DNA from: Vicinamibacterales bacterium | GTDB lineage: Bacteria; Acidobacteriota; Vicinamibacteria; Vicinamibacterales; UBA2999 | Direction of reading: 5' to 3' | Assembly: GCA_041659285.1 (NCBI GenBank) | Contig: JBAZYO010000011.1 | Coordinates: forward strand, 1 to 64,000 | Length of the DNA: 64,000 nucleotides | Shown: piece after piece, positions 1 to 9,373 of the stretch | Numbering within the stretch: position 1 is the stretch's first letter | Layout of the letters: each line of letters begins with the position of its first letter | The notes under the pieces: model-generated | Seen by the model: the letters and a program-made list of their open reading frames with translations, nothing else | The model's database searches: none | Told to the model about the DNA's origin: nothing | Translations under genes and position numbers: made by a program

Positions 1-1
1 G

Positions 2-3000
2 CCGAAGTACGTCTCCACCGTGGACAGCGGCAACCTGGCCGGCGCGCTGCTGGCGCTGGCGGTCGGCCTGCGGGCGCTGGCGAAGCACGCGGACACCGGA
101 CCCGAGCAGGCGGCGCGGCTCGACTCGCTCGCCGGGCGCGCCTCGGCCTACTTCGACGAGATGAACTTCTCGTTCCTCTACGACCGCAAGCGCCGGTTGT
201 TTGCGATTGGCTACCGCCTGGCCGACAGCCTCGGCGCGGCGCGGCTCGACACCTCGTTCTACGACCTGCTGGCCTCGGAAGCGCGCCTGGCCAGCTTCAT
301 CGCCATCGCCAAAGGCGACGTGCCCGAAGTCCACTGGTTCCGCCTCGGCCGGCTGATCACCAGCGTGCACGGCGCGCCGGTGCTGCTGTCGTGGTCGGCC
401 ACGATCTTCGAGTACCTGATGCCGCTGCTGCTGATGCGCAGCTACCCGGCGACGCTGCTCGACTCGTCGTGCCGCATGGCGGTGCGGCGGCAGATCGACT
501 ACGGCGCCACCCGCGGCTTGCCATGGGGCATCTCGGAATCGGCGTACACCTCCGTCGACCGCCACGGCAACTACCAGTACAAGGCCTTCGGCGTGCCCGG
601 ACTCGGGCTCAGGCGCGGTCTCGGTGACGAGGTGGTCGTGGCGCCGTACGCCACGGCGCTGGCGGTGATGATCGACCCGGCCAAGGGCGCCCGCAACCTG
701 CGGCGTCTGGCCGAAGCCGGGCTGTTCGGCGACTACGGGTTCTACGAGGCGATCGACTACACCGATCGCGGCAGCGGCGCGCCGCGCAAGACCGGGCAGG
801 GCATGGTGGTCCCCGCCTTCTTCGCCCACCACGCCGGCATGTCAATGGTCGCGCTCGCCAACGCCATCACCCGCGACCGGATGATCGAGCGCTTCCACGG
901 CGACCCGCGCGTGCGGGCTACCGAACTGCTGCTGCAGGAACGCATTCCCCGGCAGCAGCCGATTACCGAGCCGCGGCCGTTGAACCAGATGCTGGTGACG
1001 GCGCCGTCGCTGGGCGTGCCGATCCGCCGCTACAAGACCGCGCACACGGTGTTCCCGCACTCGCAGTTCCTCTCGAACGGCAAGTACGTGACCGTGGTGA
1101 CCAACGCCGGCGGCGGCGCCAGCTTCATCGACCGCTCCGCCGTCACGCGCTGGCGGCAGGATGCGACCACCGACCCCGGCAGCCAGTTCATCTACCTGCG
1201 CGACATCCGCAGCGAAGCGGTGTGGTCGCCCACCTATCAGCCGGTGCGGCAGGAAGCGGACAGCTACCTGGCCACCTTCATGCCCGACAAGGCCACCTTC
1301 GATTCGAAGCACCAGGAGATCGCGGCGCGTCTCGAAGTCGCGGTGGCGCCCGAACACGACGTTGACATCCGCTACCTGCAGCTGGTCAACCACAGCGACC
1401 GCATCCGTGAGATCGACGTCACCAGCTACGTCGAGGTCGCGCTGGCGTCGCTGCGTGACGACTTCGCCCATCCCGCCTTCGGCAAGCTGTTCGTCGAAAC
1501 GGAGTACATGCCGGAGCGGTCGGCGCTGCTATGCCACCGCCGCCCGCGCGACGCGCGCGACCCCGGCATTTGGGCGATGCACGTGATGAGCCTCGAAGGC
1601 CGGCCCCAGGGCTCGCTCGAATGGGAAACCGACCGCGCCCGCTTCATCGGCCGCGGGCGCACGCTCGCCGATCCGATCGCGCTCGACGGCCGCCCCTTGT
1701 CGGGGACCACGGGCTACGTGCTGGATCCGATCCTCAGCTTGCGCCAGCGCATCCGCATCTCGCCCGGCGAATCGGCGCGCCTGTGCTTCGCCACCGGCAT
1801 TGCCCCGGATCGCGAGACGGCGCGGGCCCTCGCGCAAACCTATCGCGACCCGAGCACCGCGGCACGAACCCTGGCCCTCGCGCTCGCGAACTCGCAGAGC
1901 ACGCGGCGGCACATGGACATCTCCGCCGACGAGGCCGTGCTCTTCGAGCGGCTGGCGTCGCGCGTCGTCGGCGGCGACGGCTCGCTGCGGCCCCGCGCCG
2001 ACGTGCTGGCGGCCAACGAGCTCGGGCAGAACAGCTTGTGGCCGCACGGCATCTCCGGCGACTTGCCCCTCCTGCTGGTGCGCGTGCTGGACGAGCAGCT
2101 GAACCTGGTCCGCGAAGCGCTCGAGGCGCAGGAATACTGGCGGATGAAGGGCCTGAAAGTGGACCTGGTCATCCTCAACGAGCACCCGGTCAGTTACATG
2201 GACGAAGTCCAGGCGCGCCTGACCTCCCTCCTGGACGACGGCCCGTGGCGCATGTGGAAGCACCAGCCTGGGGGCGTGTTCCTGTTGCGGACCGACGTCA
2301 TGGGCCACGGTGAGCGCATGCTGTTCCATGCGGTCGCCCGCGCGGTCATGGATACCAGCCGCGGCGACCTCCGCGCCCACCTCGCGCGGCCGCCCCTCGC
2401 GCCGGTCGCCTCCGTCGCGCTCACCTCCGGCGACAAGCTGCCGGGGGTTGCCTCACCCGACCTGGCGCACCCGTCCTGGCCGAGCATGAGCGTGAGCGCG
2501 CCGGCCCTGACGATGGGCAACGGACTCGGCGGCTTCGCCGACGGCGGCAAGACCTACGCGATCGTGCTCGAAGGCGACCAGGACACGCCGGCGCCGTGGT
2601 CCAACGTGATCAGCAACCCGCGGTTCGGCACCGTGGTGAGCTCCAGCGGAGCGGCGACGACATGGTCGGAGAACAGCCGAGAGAACCGGTTGACGCCGTT
2701 TGCCAACGACCCGGTCACCGACCCCAGCGGCGAAGCGATCTACATCCGCGACGACGACAGCGGGGCGGCGTGGTCGCCGACACCCGGCCCCTTGCCGCGC
2801 CAGCGGACCAGCGGGCGCTTCCTGATCCGGCATGGTGCCGGGGTGACGCGGTTCTCGCGGTCGTTCCAGGGCGTGCATCATCAACTCGAGGTCTTCGTCG
2901 ATGCCGACGACCCGGTGAAGTACTCCCACTTGACCCTGGTCAACACGACGCAGACGCAACGCCACCTGAGCGTGTTCGCCTACAACGACTGGGTGATCGG

Positions 3001-4921
3001 GCCGCCGCGCGAAGGCGAACAGCGTCACGTGACCACCGGCTACGACGCCGTGCGCGGCGCGGTGCTGGCCACCAACGCCTACAACACCGAGTTCGCGGGC
3101 CGCGTCTGCTTTGCGGCGGCCAGCGAACAGCCGGTGTCGGCCACCGGCAACCGGCGATCGTTCATCGGCCGCAACGGTTCGGCCGGGCAGCCGTCGGCGC
3201 TGCGTGACGACAGCCTGACCGGCGAGTTCGGCGCCGGCCTCGACCCGTGCGCGGCCCTCCAGCTTCGCATCACGCTCAACCCGGGCGAGTCGCGCAAGCT
3301 GGTCTTCCTGCTCGGCGAGGGCCGCGACCGCGTGCATGCGCTGAAGCTGATCGAAGCCCACGGTTCCCCGGACCAGGCCGCTGCGGCGCTCGACCAGGTC
3401 CAGGCCTTCTGGGATCGCACCCTCGACGTGGTGAAGGTCCACACGCCGGACGATTCGTTCGACCTGATGATGAATCGCTGGCTGCTCTACCAGGACCTGT
3501 CGTGCCGCATCTGGGCGCGCGCCGGCTATTACCAGCCGGGCGGCGCCTACGGGTTCCGCGATCAATTGCAGGACGTGATGGCGCTGATGCTGGCGGCGCC
3601 GCAGCTGGCGCGCCAGCACATCCTGCGCGCGGCGGGGCGGCAGTTCGCGGAAGGCGACGTGCAGCACTGGTGGCACGAACCGGCCGGCCGCGGCTTGCGC
3701 AGCCGCTGTTCCGACGACCTGCTGTGGCTGCCCTTCGTCGTCGCGGAGTACGTCCGCACCACCGGCGACACCGGCGTGCTCGACGAGCAGGTCCCGTTCC
3801 TGTCGGCGCCGCCGCTGCCGGAGGGCGAGCCCGAGGCCTACGAGCAGCCGACCCTGTCGGGCGAGATGGGCACCGTCTTCGAGCACTGCCGGCGCGCGAT
3901 CGATCGCGGCCTGACCAGCGGCGCGCACGGCCTGCCGCTGATCGGCGCCGGCGACTGGAACGACGGCATGAACCGGGTCGGCGCCGAGGGCCGCGGCGAA
4001 AGCGTGTGGCTCGGCTTCTTCATCCACACCGTGCTGACCAACTTCATTCCCGTGTGCGAGGCCCGGGGGGAACACGCCGTGGCCGCGCGATTCCGCCAGC
4101 AGACGCGCCACCTGTCGTCGCGGCTCGAAGAGGCGTGGGATGGCGAATGGTATCGCCGCGGCTACTACGACAATGGCCGGCCGCTGGGGTCGGCGCAGAA
4201 CGACGAGTGCGTGATCGATTCCATCTCGCAGTCGTGGGCGGTGCTGTCGGGGGCGGTGCCCCAGCGCTTCGCCGAGCGCGCCATCGACGCCGTGCGCGCA
4301 TCGCTGATCGCCCGCCAGTCGAAGGTCATCCTGCTGCTCACGCCGCCCTTCGACAAGTCCGACCAGGATCCCGGCTACATCAAGGGCTACCCGCCGAGCG
4401 TCCGCGAGAACGGCGGCCAGTACACCCATGCGGCGGTGTGGGTGGTGATGGCCATCGCCAAGCTGGGCAGCGGCGACGAGGCCAGCGAGCTGTTCCACAT
4501 GATCAACCCGATCAACCACTCGCGCACGGCCGCGGAAGTGGCGCGCTACCGGCTCGAACCGTACGTGCTGGCCGGTGATGTCTACGCGCGGCCGCCGCAC
4601 GCCGGCCGGGGTGGCTGGAGCTGGTACACCGGATCGGCCGGATGGCTGTACCGGGCCGGCCTCGAAAACATCCTCGGCCTCCGCCGCCGCGGCGACACGT
4701 TCATGGTGGACCCGTGCGTGCCCTCGTCGTGGGGCGAGTACTCAATCGAGTGGCGCCACGGATCGTCGCGATATGACATCCAGGTGACGAACCCCGATCG
4801 CCTCTGGAACGGCGTGATCCGCGCCGAACTCGATGGCAGCCAGGTGAATCACCTGGCGATGCCGCTCGTCGATGACGGCGCGACGCACGTCGTGCGCATC
4901 ACGCTGGGCCGCCGAACCTAG
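2..4921 (+). CDS. Cyclic beta-1,2-glucan synthase / GH94-type protein, 5'-truncated by window edge
   Basis: The frame is open from base 2, so only the last 1639 residues are present. Known members of this family (NdvB/ChvB type) carry an N-terminal GT84 glucosyltransferase and membrane segments, which would lie to the left. Seen here: a glycoamylase-like domain at about residues 1-300 beginning PKYVSTVDSGNLAG; two related beta-sandwich modules of the GH94 N-terminal kind, with matching landmarks near residues 382 (RWRQDATTDPGSQFIYLRD) and 886 (TWSENSRENRLTPFANDP); and an (alpha/alpha)6 phosphorylase-like domain from about 1150 with GDWNDGMNRVG near 1318, the usual site of the GH94 general acid Asp. 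The family makes periplasmic cyclic glucans by elongating, cyclising and trimming. The missing part means the GT84 domain cannot be confirmed; a GH94-only protein is the alternative. Confidence 0.88.
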   Translation, partial: PKYVSTVDSGNLAGALLALAVGLRALAKHADTGPEQAARLDSLAGRASAYFDEMNFSFLYDRKRRLFAIGYRLADSLGAARLDTSFYDLLASEARLASFIAIAKGDVPEVHWFRLGRLITSVHGAPVLLSWSATIFEYLMPLLLMRSYPATLLDSSCRMAVRRQIDYGATRGLPWGISESAYTSVDRHGNYQYKAFGVPGLGLRRGLGDEVVVAPYATALAVMIDPAKGARNLRRLAEAGLFGDYGFYEAIDYTDRGSGAPRKTGQGMVVPAFFAHHAGMSMVALANAITRDRMIERFHGDPRVRATELLLQERIPRQQPITEPRPLNQMLVTAPSLGVPIRRYKTAHTVFPHSQFLSNGKYVTVVTNAGGGASFIDRSAVTRWRQDATTDPGSQFIYLRDIRSEAVWSPTYQPVRQEADSYLATFMPDKATFDSKHQEIAARLEVAVAPEHDVDIRYLQLVNHSDRIREIDVTSYVEVALASLRDDFAHPAFGKLFVETEYMPERSALLCHRRPRDARDPGIWAMHVMSLEGRPQGSLEWETDRARFIGRGRTLADPIALDGRPLSGTTGYVLDPILSLRQRIRISPGESARLCFATGIAPDRETARALAQTYRDPSTAARTLALALANSQSTRRHMDISADEAVLFERLASRVVGGDGSLRPRADVLAANELGQNSLWPHGISGDLPLLLVRVLDEQLNLVREALEAQEYWRMKGLKVDLVILNEHPVSYMDEVQARLTSLLDDGPWRMWKHQPGGVFLLRTDVMGHGERMLFHAVARAVMDTSRGDLRAHLARPPLAPVASVALTSGDKLPGVASPDLAHPSWPSMSVSAPALTMGNGLGGFADGGKTYAIVLEGDQDTPAPWSNVISNPRFGTVVSSSGAATTWSENSRENRLTPFANDPVTDPSGEAIYIRDDDSGAAWSPTPGPLPRQRTSGRFLIRHGAGVTRFSRSFQGVHHQLEVFVDADDPVKYSHLTLVNTTQTQRHLSVFAYNDWVIGPPREGEQRHVTTGYDAVRGAVLATNAYNTEFAGRVCFAAASEQPVSATGNRRSFIGRNGSAGQPSALRDDSLTGEFGAGLDPCAALQLRITLNPGESRKLVFLLGEGRDRVHALKLIEAHGSPDQAAAALDQVQAFWDRTLDVVKVHTPDDSFDLMMNRWLLYQDLSCRIWARAGYYQPGGAYGFRDQLQDVMALMLAAPQLARQHILRAAGRQFAEGDVQHWWHEPAGRGLRSRCSDDLLWLPFVVAEYVRTTGDTGVLDEQVPFLSAPPLPEGEPEAYEQPTLSGEMGTVFEHCRRAIDRGLTSGAHGLPLIGAGDWNDGMNRVGAEGRGESVWLGFFIHTVLTNFIPVCEARGEHAVAARFRQQTRHLSSRLEEAWDGEWYRRGYYDNGRPLGSAQNDECVIDSISQSWAVLSGAVPQRFAERAIDAVRASLIARQSKVILLLTPPFDKSDQDPGYIKGYPPSVRENGGQYTHAAVWVVMAIAKLGSGDEASELFHMINPINHSRTAAEVARYRLEPYVLAGDVYARPPHAGRGGWSWYTGSAGWLYRAGLENILGLRRRGDTFMVDPCVPSSWGEYSIEWRHGSSRYDIQVTNPDRLWNGVIRAELDGSQVNHLAMPLVDDGATHVVRITLGRRT

Positions 4922-4970
4922 CCGCCGAGAGCTCTTTCGCGTCTTCGTCGCGGCCCGCCCCGTTGTCTCA

Positions 4971-5000
4971 GCCGCAGATTTCGCAGATTTCACAGATTGG
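4971..5000 (+). repeat. Intergenic CGCAGAT-type repeat
   Basis: Just after the glucan synthase stop the sequence reads GCCGCAGATTTCGCAGATTT followed by CACAGATT, three tandem NGCAGAT-like units. Related copies lie at 5598-5621 (minus orientation) and 23559-23586, so this is a dispersed intergenic repeat and not coding sequence. Confidence 0.55.
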
Positions 5001-5030
5001 CTGTGGCCCGCGGAGCGGCCGCAGGCCGCT

Positions 5031-5113
5031 GCCACGAATCAGGCGACGCGAATTCAAGAGAGACCCATCACAGCCGACAGTTTCTCTTGAATTCGCGTCG
5101 CCTGATTCGTGGC
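5031..5113. repeat. 31-bp perfect inverted repeat with 21-nt loop
   Basis: Bases 5031-5061 are the exact reverse complement of 5083-5113, and 5062-5082 form the loop. The arms contain AATTCGCGTCGCCTGATTCG. It sits between the glucan synthase (+) and the cupin gene (-), which converge. As RNA it would be a very stable hairpin on either strand and could end both transcripts, but there is no clear U-tract, and arms this long are more typical of a mobile palindromic repeat. Confidence 0.8.
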
Positions 5114-5140
5114 CAGACGCAAGTAGTGCCGGGGGCTGTG

Positions 5141-5461
5141 TCACCGATAGTCGTCGCGCGCCGGCGCGAACGCGTCGAGCACGCGGCACGCGGTGATGCC
5201 GCGGCCCGAGTGCCGCGCGTCCGGCGGAATCACGAACACCATCCCCGGGGTCAGCCGATGGGCGATCCCGTCCACGACCAGTTCCAGTTCCCCCTCGAGC
5301 ACGCTGACGATCTGCTCATGCGGATGCTGGTGCTCGGGGAACGCCGCGCCGGCGTCCACTTCGACCCACGAGTGGGTCTGGCGGTCGGTGTGAATGAGCC
5401 GGGCGCGCAGGCCTGGGAAGATCTCGCGCATGGGCAGGGCGTTGAGGGTCATGAGCGGCAT
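5141..5461 (-). CDS. Small cupin-domain protein
   Basis: A 106-residue single-domain beta-barrel protein. The metal-binding cupin motif 1 is clear (EHQHPHEQIVSVLEGELEL, with the His and Glu ligands) and motif 2 contains PGMVFVIPPDARHSG. There is no signal peptide, so it is likely cytoplasmic. Proteins of this size include small dioxygenases, isomerases and sensor-like cupins, and the substrate cannot be read from the sequence. The start could be the first Met or the Met at residue 11 (MREIFPG). It is a lone gene converging on the glucan synthase, with the 31-bp inverted repeat between them. Confidence 0.85.
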   Translation of the reverse strand: MPLMTLNALPMREIFPGLRARLIHTDRQTHSWVEVDAGAAFPEHQHPHEQIVSVLEGELELVVDGIAHRLTPGMVFVIPPDARHSGRGITACRVLDAFAPARDDYR

Positions 5462-5522
5462 GCCGATACCCTACAACAATCGCAAGATCCGGGGCGCGCG
5501 GAGTGGCCGCAGGTCGCAGCCC

Positions 5523-5543
5523 GACACCGGCTTCGCCGGTGTC
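5523..5543. repeat. Perfect intergenic hairpin (GACACCGGC-TTC-GCCGGTGTC)
   Basis: A 9-bp perfect stem with a 3-nt TTC loop lies between the cupin and acetyltransferase genes. A second small hairpin (GGTAT-CCCA-ATACC) follows at 5553-5566. Both fit the short perfect hairpins seen in other gaps of this window; a terminator for the acetyltransferase (minus strand) is possible. Confidence 0.5.
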
Positions 5544-5597
5544 CGCGGGCCAGGTATCCCAATACCAGGGCGCGCCGGTCACCGTGACGGCATCGGC

Positions 5598-5621
5598 GTC
5601 ATCTATGTCATCTGCGGCCCT
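5598..5621 (-). repeat. Intergenic CGCAGAT-type repeat, copy 2
   Basis: Read on the minus strand this is GCCGCAGATGACATAGATG. It matches the copy at 23559 with one difference over this core (CATAG against CACAG), and at 24 bp the two differ at two positions. It abuts the acetyltransferase stop codon. Confidence 0.55.
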
Positions 5622-5624
5622 GGG

Positions 5625-5924
5625 TTAGCGCAGCAACGCGCTCATCTCCGGGTCGCGGGTGATGACGGCGCGGGCATAGCCACAAATCGGCACCACCGCC
5701 AGGTGGCTTTCCCGCGCCCAATCGACGGCGGCCTGGACCAGTTGGCGGCCCAGTCCGGTGCCCCGGAGTTCCGGCGCGACCTCGACATATTCGATCCGCA
5801 TCATGCCGGCATCCGGCTGCGTGAAGTCGAGCGAGCCGAGTCGTTCGCCATCGATGCGCAGGACAAACGCCTGCACCCCGCCCGCGCCTTCGCGAGTCAC
5901 TGTCACCGTGGCGTTGGGTTTCAT
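5625..5924 (-). CDS. Small GNAT-family N-acetyltransferase (COG2388-like)
   Basis: 99 residues from the chosen start MKPNATVTV. The acetyl-CoA binding loop is seen as ELRGTGLGRQLVQAA (the family Q/RxxGxG/A signature), preceded by the strand MMRIEYVEVAPELRG. Its size and the absence of the N-terminal GNAT strands fit the minimal YjdJ/NATD1-like type, which probably acylates a small molecule or protein; the acceptor is unknown. An upstream in-frame ATG at 6020 would overlap the 3' end of the penicillin-binding protein gene, so the internal Met with a 70-nt gap is preferred. Same strand as that gene, so co-transcription is possible. Confidence 0.8.
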   Translation of the reverse strand: MKPNATVTVTREGAGGVQAFVLRIDGERLGSLDFTQPDAGMMRIEYVEVAPELRGTGLGRQLVQAAVDWARESHLAVVPICGYARAVITRDPEMSALLR

Positions 5925-5994
5925 TCCTTGATTCTGGCGCAGAACAGGCGCGGCTCGCCCGGCGCGGGCGCGGCAAACGGGTGGCGGGGCTGGG

Positions 5995-7968
5995 TCATTC
6001 CTTATTGTCTTTGTCTCCACCCCTTCCGAACAAGCGGGCCCAGAAGCCGCGCTTGTTCGGCGGCGGCTCCACCCGCGCGTCGCGCGCGGCGCCGGGCGGG
6101 CGCGGCACCCACGCCGCGGCGGCCCCGCGGGTCGCCGCCTTCATGAAGCGCGCCCACATCGGCACCGCCAGTTCCGATGCGTAGCCGCCGCGGCGAATGG
6201 TGCGCGGCTGGTCGAAGCCGATCCACACGCCGGCGGCCACCGCCGGCGTGAAACCCACGAACCAGGCATCGCGGTAGTCATTGGTGGTGCCGGTCTTGCC
6301 GCCAGCGGGCAGCGTGAATCCATCACGCCGCGCGGCGGATCCAGTGCCGGCGTCGATCACGCCGCGCAACATGTCGGCCATCAGGTACGCGGTGACCGGC
6401 TGAATGGCTTGGCGGGGCGCCGCCACCGACTCGAAGAGCAACGCGCCATCGGCGTCCACCACCTTGCGAATCAACCACGGCGGGGTCACGACGCCGCCGT
6501 TGGCGAACGCGGTGTAGGCGGAGGTCATCGCCGCCAGCGTGACTTCGCCGGAGCCGAGCGCCACCGACGGAACGCCCGGCAGATCGGTAAAGCCGAACGC
6601 GCGCGCCGATTGCAGCACGCGCGGCAGGCCAATCTCGTCCAGCAACCGCACGGCGGCGCGGTTGCTCGACAGCCGCAAGCCGTCGCGCAAGGTCAACGAC
6701 TCGTCGGTCACGTGCTCGTCGTCCGGAGACCACGAGGTATTGGCGACCCGCAGGGGCTCATTGAGTCCATCGATCGTGTCATCGGGTCCGAAGCCGGCTT
6801 CAAGCGCCGCGGCGTAGACGAAGGGCTTGAACGCGGAGCCCGGCTGGCGGCGGGCCTGCAGCGCGCGATCGTAGGAACTGCGGGCAAAGTCGCGGCCGCC
6901 AACCAAGGCGCGGACCGCCCCGGTCGCCGGGTCGATCGCAATCAGCGCGGCCTCGAGCGGCGGCTCGCCGGCACCGCGCGCCGGCAACGTGGTGTCGATC
7001 TCCTTCAAGCTGCGATCGAGCGCGGCCTCGGCCGCGCGTTGCATCAACGGGTCGATCGTGGTGTAGACGTGCAGGCCGCCTTCCGACACGCGCGGCGCGC
7101 CGAAGCGCTCCACAAGCTGGCGGCGCACTTCGTTCTTGAAGTACGGCCCGTAGGGCTCGCTGGCGCGCAAACCGTCGTGAATGACGACCGTGGCATGAAC
7201 CGCCTGGGCGTAGTCAGCCTTGGAGACCACCTTCGAATCCAGCATGGCCTCGAGCACCACGCCCTGCCGCGATTCGGCCTTTGCCGCGTTCACGGTCGGC
7301 GCGTAGTTCGATGGCGCCTTCAGCAACCCCGCCAGCAGCGCCGCTTCGGCCAGCGTGACGTCGGCCGCTGGCTTGCCGAAGTAACCGCGTGACGCGGCCT
7401 CGGCGCCATAGAGGCCATCCCCGAAATACACCTTGTTCAGGTACAACTCGAGGATCTCCGCCTTGGTGAAGTAGCGCTCCAGCTGCACGGCAAACATCAG
7501 CTCCTTCAGCTTGCGGCGCACCGTCTTCCGGCGGCCCACCGACTGCCGGGCCAGTTGCTGCGTGATCGTGCTGGCGCCCTGCACGGCCCCGCCCGCGCGC
7601 AGGTCAGCCAGCGCCGACCCGGCCATGCGAATCGGATCGAACCCGTCGTGATCGAAGAAGCGCCGGTCTTCAACCGCAATGACCGCCTTGACCAGCCAGG
7701 GCGAAATGGCGTCAAGGGGCACCTCAATCCGGTGTTCCTTGGCGATGGTAAAAACTGCACGGTCGGCCGAGTCATACAGCACGGTCGCGCTCGGCATCAG
7801 CTGGAAGGCGCGCAACTCGTCCCGCCCGGGCATGCCCGACACCAAGTCGTAGAAAACCCACGCGAAAGCAGCCAGGGCGAGCGCGAAGGCAGTGACCACG
7901 GCGCGAATCCAAAGCGGCTTGGGGCGCGACAACAGGCGGGACATCGCCCTCAACCGTGCAACGGGCAT
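5995..7968 (-). CDS. Class A penicillin-binding protein (PBP1A type)
   Basis: A bifunctional murein synthase of 657 residues anchored by one N-terminal membrane segment (about residues 20-42). The GT51 glycosyltransferase domain has the catalytic-Glu motif EDRRFFDHDGFD near residue 97 and the downstream motif RKLKELMFAVQLERYFTK. The transpeptidase domain has all three active-site motifs: SAFK near 378 (after RRQPG), SSN near 434 (LSSNRAAV) and KTG near 557 (GGKTGTTNDYRD). It builds glycan strands and cross-links them on the outer face of the inner membrane. The C-terminus is short and basic with no extra domain. The start could also be the Met nine residues in (MSRLLSRP). It is divergent from the NHL gene with about 55 nt between the starts. 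Confidence 0.95.
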   Translation of the reverse strand: MPVARLRAMSRLLSRPKPLWIRAVVTAFALALAAFAWVFYDLVSGMPGRDELRAFQLMPSATVLYDSADRAVFTIAKEHRIEVPLDAISPWLVKAVIAVEDRRFFDHDGFDPIRMAGSALADLRAGGAVQGASTITQQLARQSVGRRKTVRRKLKELMFAVQLERYFTKAEILELYLNKVYFGDGLYGAEAASRGYFGKPAADVTLAEAALLAGLLKAPSNYAPTVNAAKAESRQGVVLEAMLDSKVVSKADYAQAVHATVVIHDGLRASEPYGPYFKNEVRRQLVERFGAPRVSEGGLHVYTTIDPLMQRAAEAALDRSLKEIDTTLPARGAGEPPLEAALIAIDPATGAVRALVGGRDFARSSYDRALQARRQPGSAFKPFVYAAALEAGFGPDDTIDGLNEPLRVANTSWSPDDEHVTDESLTLRDGLRLSSNRAAVRLLDEIGLPRVLQSARAFGFTDLPGVPSVALGSGEVTLAAMTSAYTAFANGGVVTPPWLIRKVVDADGALLFESVAAPRQAIQPVTAYLMADMLRGVIDAGTGSAARRDGFTLPAGGKTGTTNDYRDAWFVGFTPAVAAGVWIGFDQPRTIRRGGYASELAVPMWARFMKAATRGAAAAWVPRPPGAARDARVEPPPNKRGFWARLFGRGGDKDNKE

Positions 7969-8024
7969 GCCACGCAGGGCCGCTTGTGGCTGACGATCGG
8001 ACGGCCATGCTATCGTTCTTCGCC

Positions 8025-9149
8025 ATGCGAACGAATTGGCACCTGTCCCTGATCATTCTCCTCACCGTTCTCGTCGGCGGCATCGCGTCGCAACGCGAAG
8101 TCGCCAGCGCGCAGGCCAAGCCGGCCGCCCCGCGATTCCAGATCGATCCTTCGTGGCCGCTCGAAATGCCCAACCACTGGGTCATGGGCGCCGTCACCGG
8201 CGTCTTCGTCGACGCCAGGCAGCACGTGTGGGTCACGCACCTGCCCGAGACGCTGACGGAAGAAGAACTCTACGAACAACAGAAGCCGCCGATGGGCACG
8301 TGCTGTAAGGCCGCGCCTCCCGTGCTCGAGTTCGACGCCGCGGGCAAGCTCGTGCAGGGCTGGGGCCAGGGCTCGATGACCGACTTCACGGATTGGCCGC
8401 GCGAACCGCACGGCATCTTCGTCGATCACAACGATTTCGTGTGGGTGGGCAGCTATAACCGTCACCGCGTGATGAAATTCACGCGCGAGGGCAAGCACCT
8501 GCTCACGATCGGCGAGTACGAGAAGACCGGCGGCAGCGCTGACACGCACCTTCTTGGCGGGCCGTCGGGCATCTGGGTGGATCCCAAGACCAACGAAGCC
8601 TTTATCTCCGACGGCTATCGCAACCGTCGCGTGATCGTGGTCGACGGTGCCACGGGCAAGTACCTGCGGCATTGGGGCGCCTACGGCAACGTGCCGGATG
8701 ACACCGAGAAGTTCGATTCCAAGACCATGGTCACGGGCGCGCTGCCCAAGCAGTTCTCAACACCGCACGGTATCACCGGATCGAACGACGGCAAGATCTA
8801 CGTGGCCGACCGCCGCGGCAACCGCATCCAGATCTTCGACCAGAAGGGCAAGTTCCTCTCCGAGAAGGTGATCGCGCCGGCGACGCTGTCGTCAGGCTCG
8901 GCGTTCGTCATCGTGCTCTCACCCGACGCCCAGCAGCAGTGGCTGTACCTGGCCGACGGCACCAACCACAAGGTGTGGATCTTGAATCGCTCGACCATGG
9001 ATGTGGTCGGCGAGTTCGGCCGCGGCGGACGCCAGGTGGGCCAAATGCTGCGCCCGCACGGCATGAGCATCGACTCGAAGGGCAACCTGTTCGTCGGGGA
9101 AGCCTCCACCGGCCGCCGGGTACAGAAGTTCAGGCTCCTGGCGAAGTAA
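8025..9149 (+). CDS. Secreted NHL-repeat beta-propeller protein
   Basis: 374 residues. The start MRTNWHLSLI gives an ordinary signal peptide ending near SAQA; an upstream ATG at 8007 is possible. The rest is a six-bladed propeller-like series: repeated units end in bulky residues followed by FVDARQHVWV, FVDHNDFVWVGSYNRHRVMKF, WVDPKTNEAFISDGYRNRRVIV and IYVADRRGNRIQIFD, typical of NHL blades. Such proteins in Acidobacteria resemble the lyase half of peptidylglycine alpha-amidating monooxygenase, but catalytic function cannot be claimed. Expected to be periplasmic or exported. A large palindrome follows the stop. Confidence 0.85.
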   Translation: MRTNWHLSLIILLTVLVGGIASQREVASAQAKPAAPRFQIDPSWPLEMPNHWVMGAVTGVFVDARQHVWVTHLPETLTEEELYEQQKPPMGTCCKAAPPVLEFDAAGKLVQGWGQGSMTDFTDWPREPHGIFVDHNDFVWVGSYNRHRVMKFTREGKHLLTIGEYEKTGGSADTHLLGGPSGIWVDPKTNEAFISDGYRNRRVIVVDGATGKYLRHWGAYGNVPDDTEKFDSKTMVTGALPKQFSTPHGITGSNDGKIYVADRRGNRIQIFDQKGKFLSEKVIAPATLSSGSAFVIVLSPDAQQQWLYLADGTNHKVWILNRSTMDVVGEFGRGGRQVGQMLRPHGMSIDSKGNLFVGEASTGRRVQKFRLLAK

Positions 9150-9154
9150 CGGCG

Positions 9155-9298
9155 GCGTGGGGCTCGGCGCTCCGCGCCTCGTAGGGCTCGCGCCTTCGGC
9201 GCTCGTGGGGGGAATCCCTTCCCCACAAACGAAGTGAGCCCGACAAAGCGAGCGCAGCGAGCGAGCCCGACGAGCGCCGGGAGGCGCGAGCCCCACGC
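9155..9298. repeat. 144-bp palindromic intergenic element
   Basis: The outer 12 bp, GCGTGGGGCTCG (9155-9166), are exactly complementary to 9287-9298, and much of the interior also pairs imperfectly (for example the GCGCC/GGCGC segments around 9195-9212). The gap from 9150 to 9373 holds no other recognisable gene. It may end transcription of the NHL gene, or be a mobile palindromic repeat. Confidence 0.6.
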
Positions 9299-9373
9299 GC
9301 TGAAAGATTCGCGCGCGCCGCTGTCGATCTTCGGCGGCGCCATTCGACGTATGGGTAAGGAGCGAGACTTGCC

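Noticed and set aside
842..4600. Long antisense frames inside the glucan synthase gene (209-715 residues)
   Set aside because: They are Arg/Ala/His-rich shadows produced by high GC at third codon positions and lack any domain or plausible start; the plus-strand frame has clear GH94 motifs.
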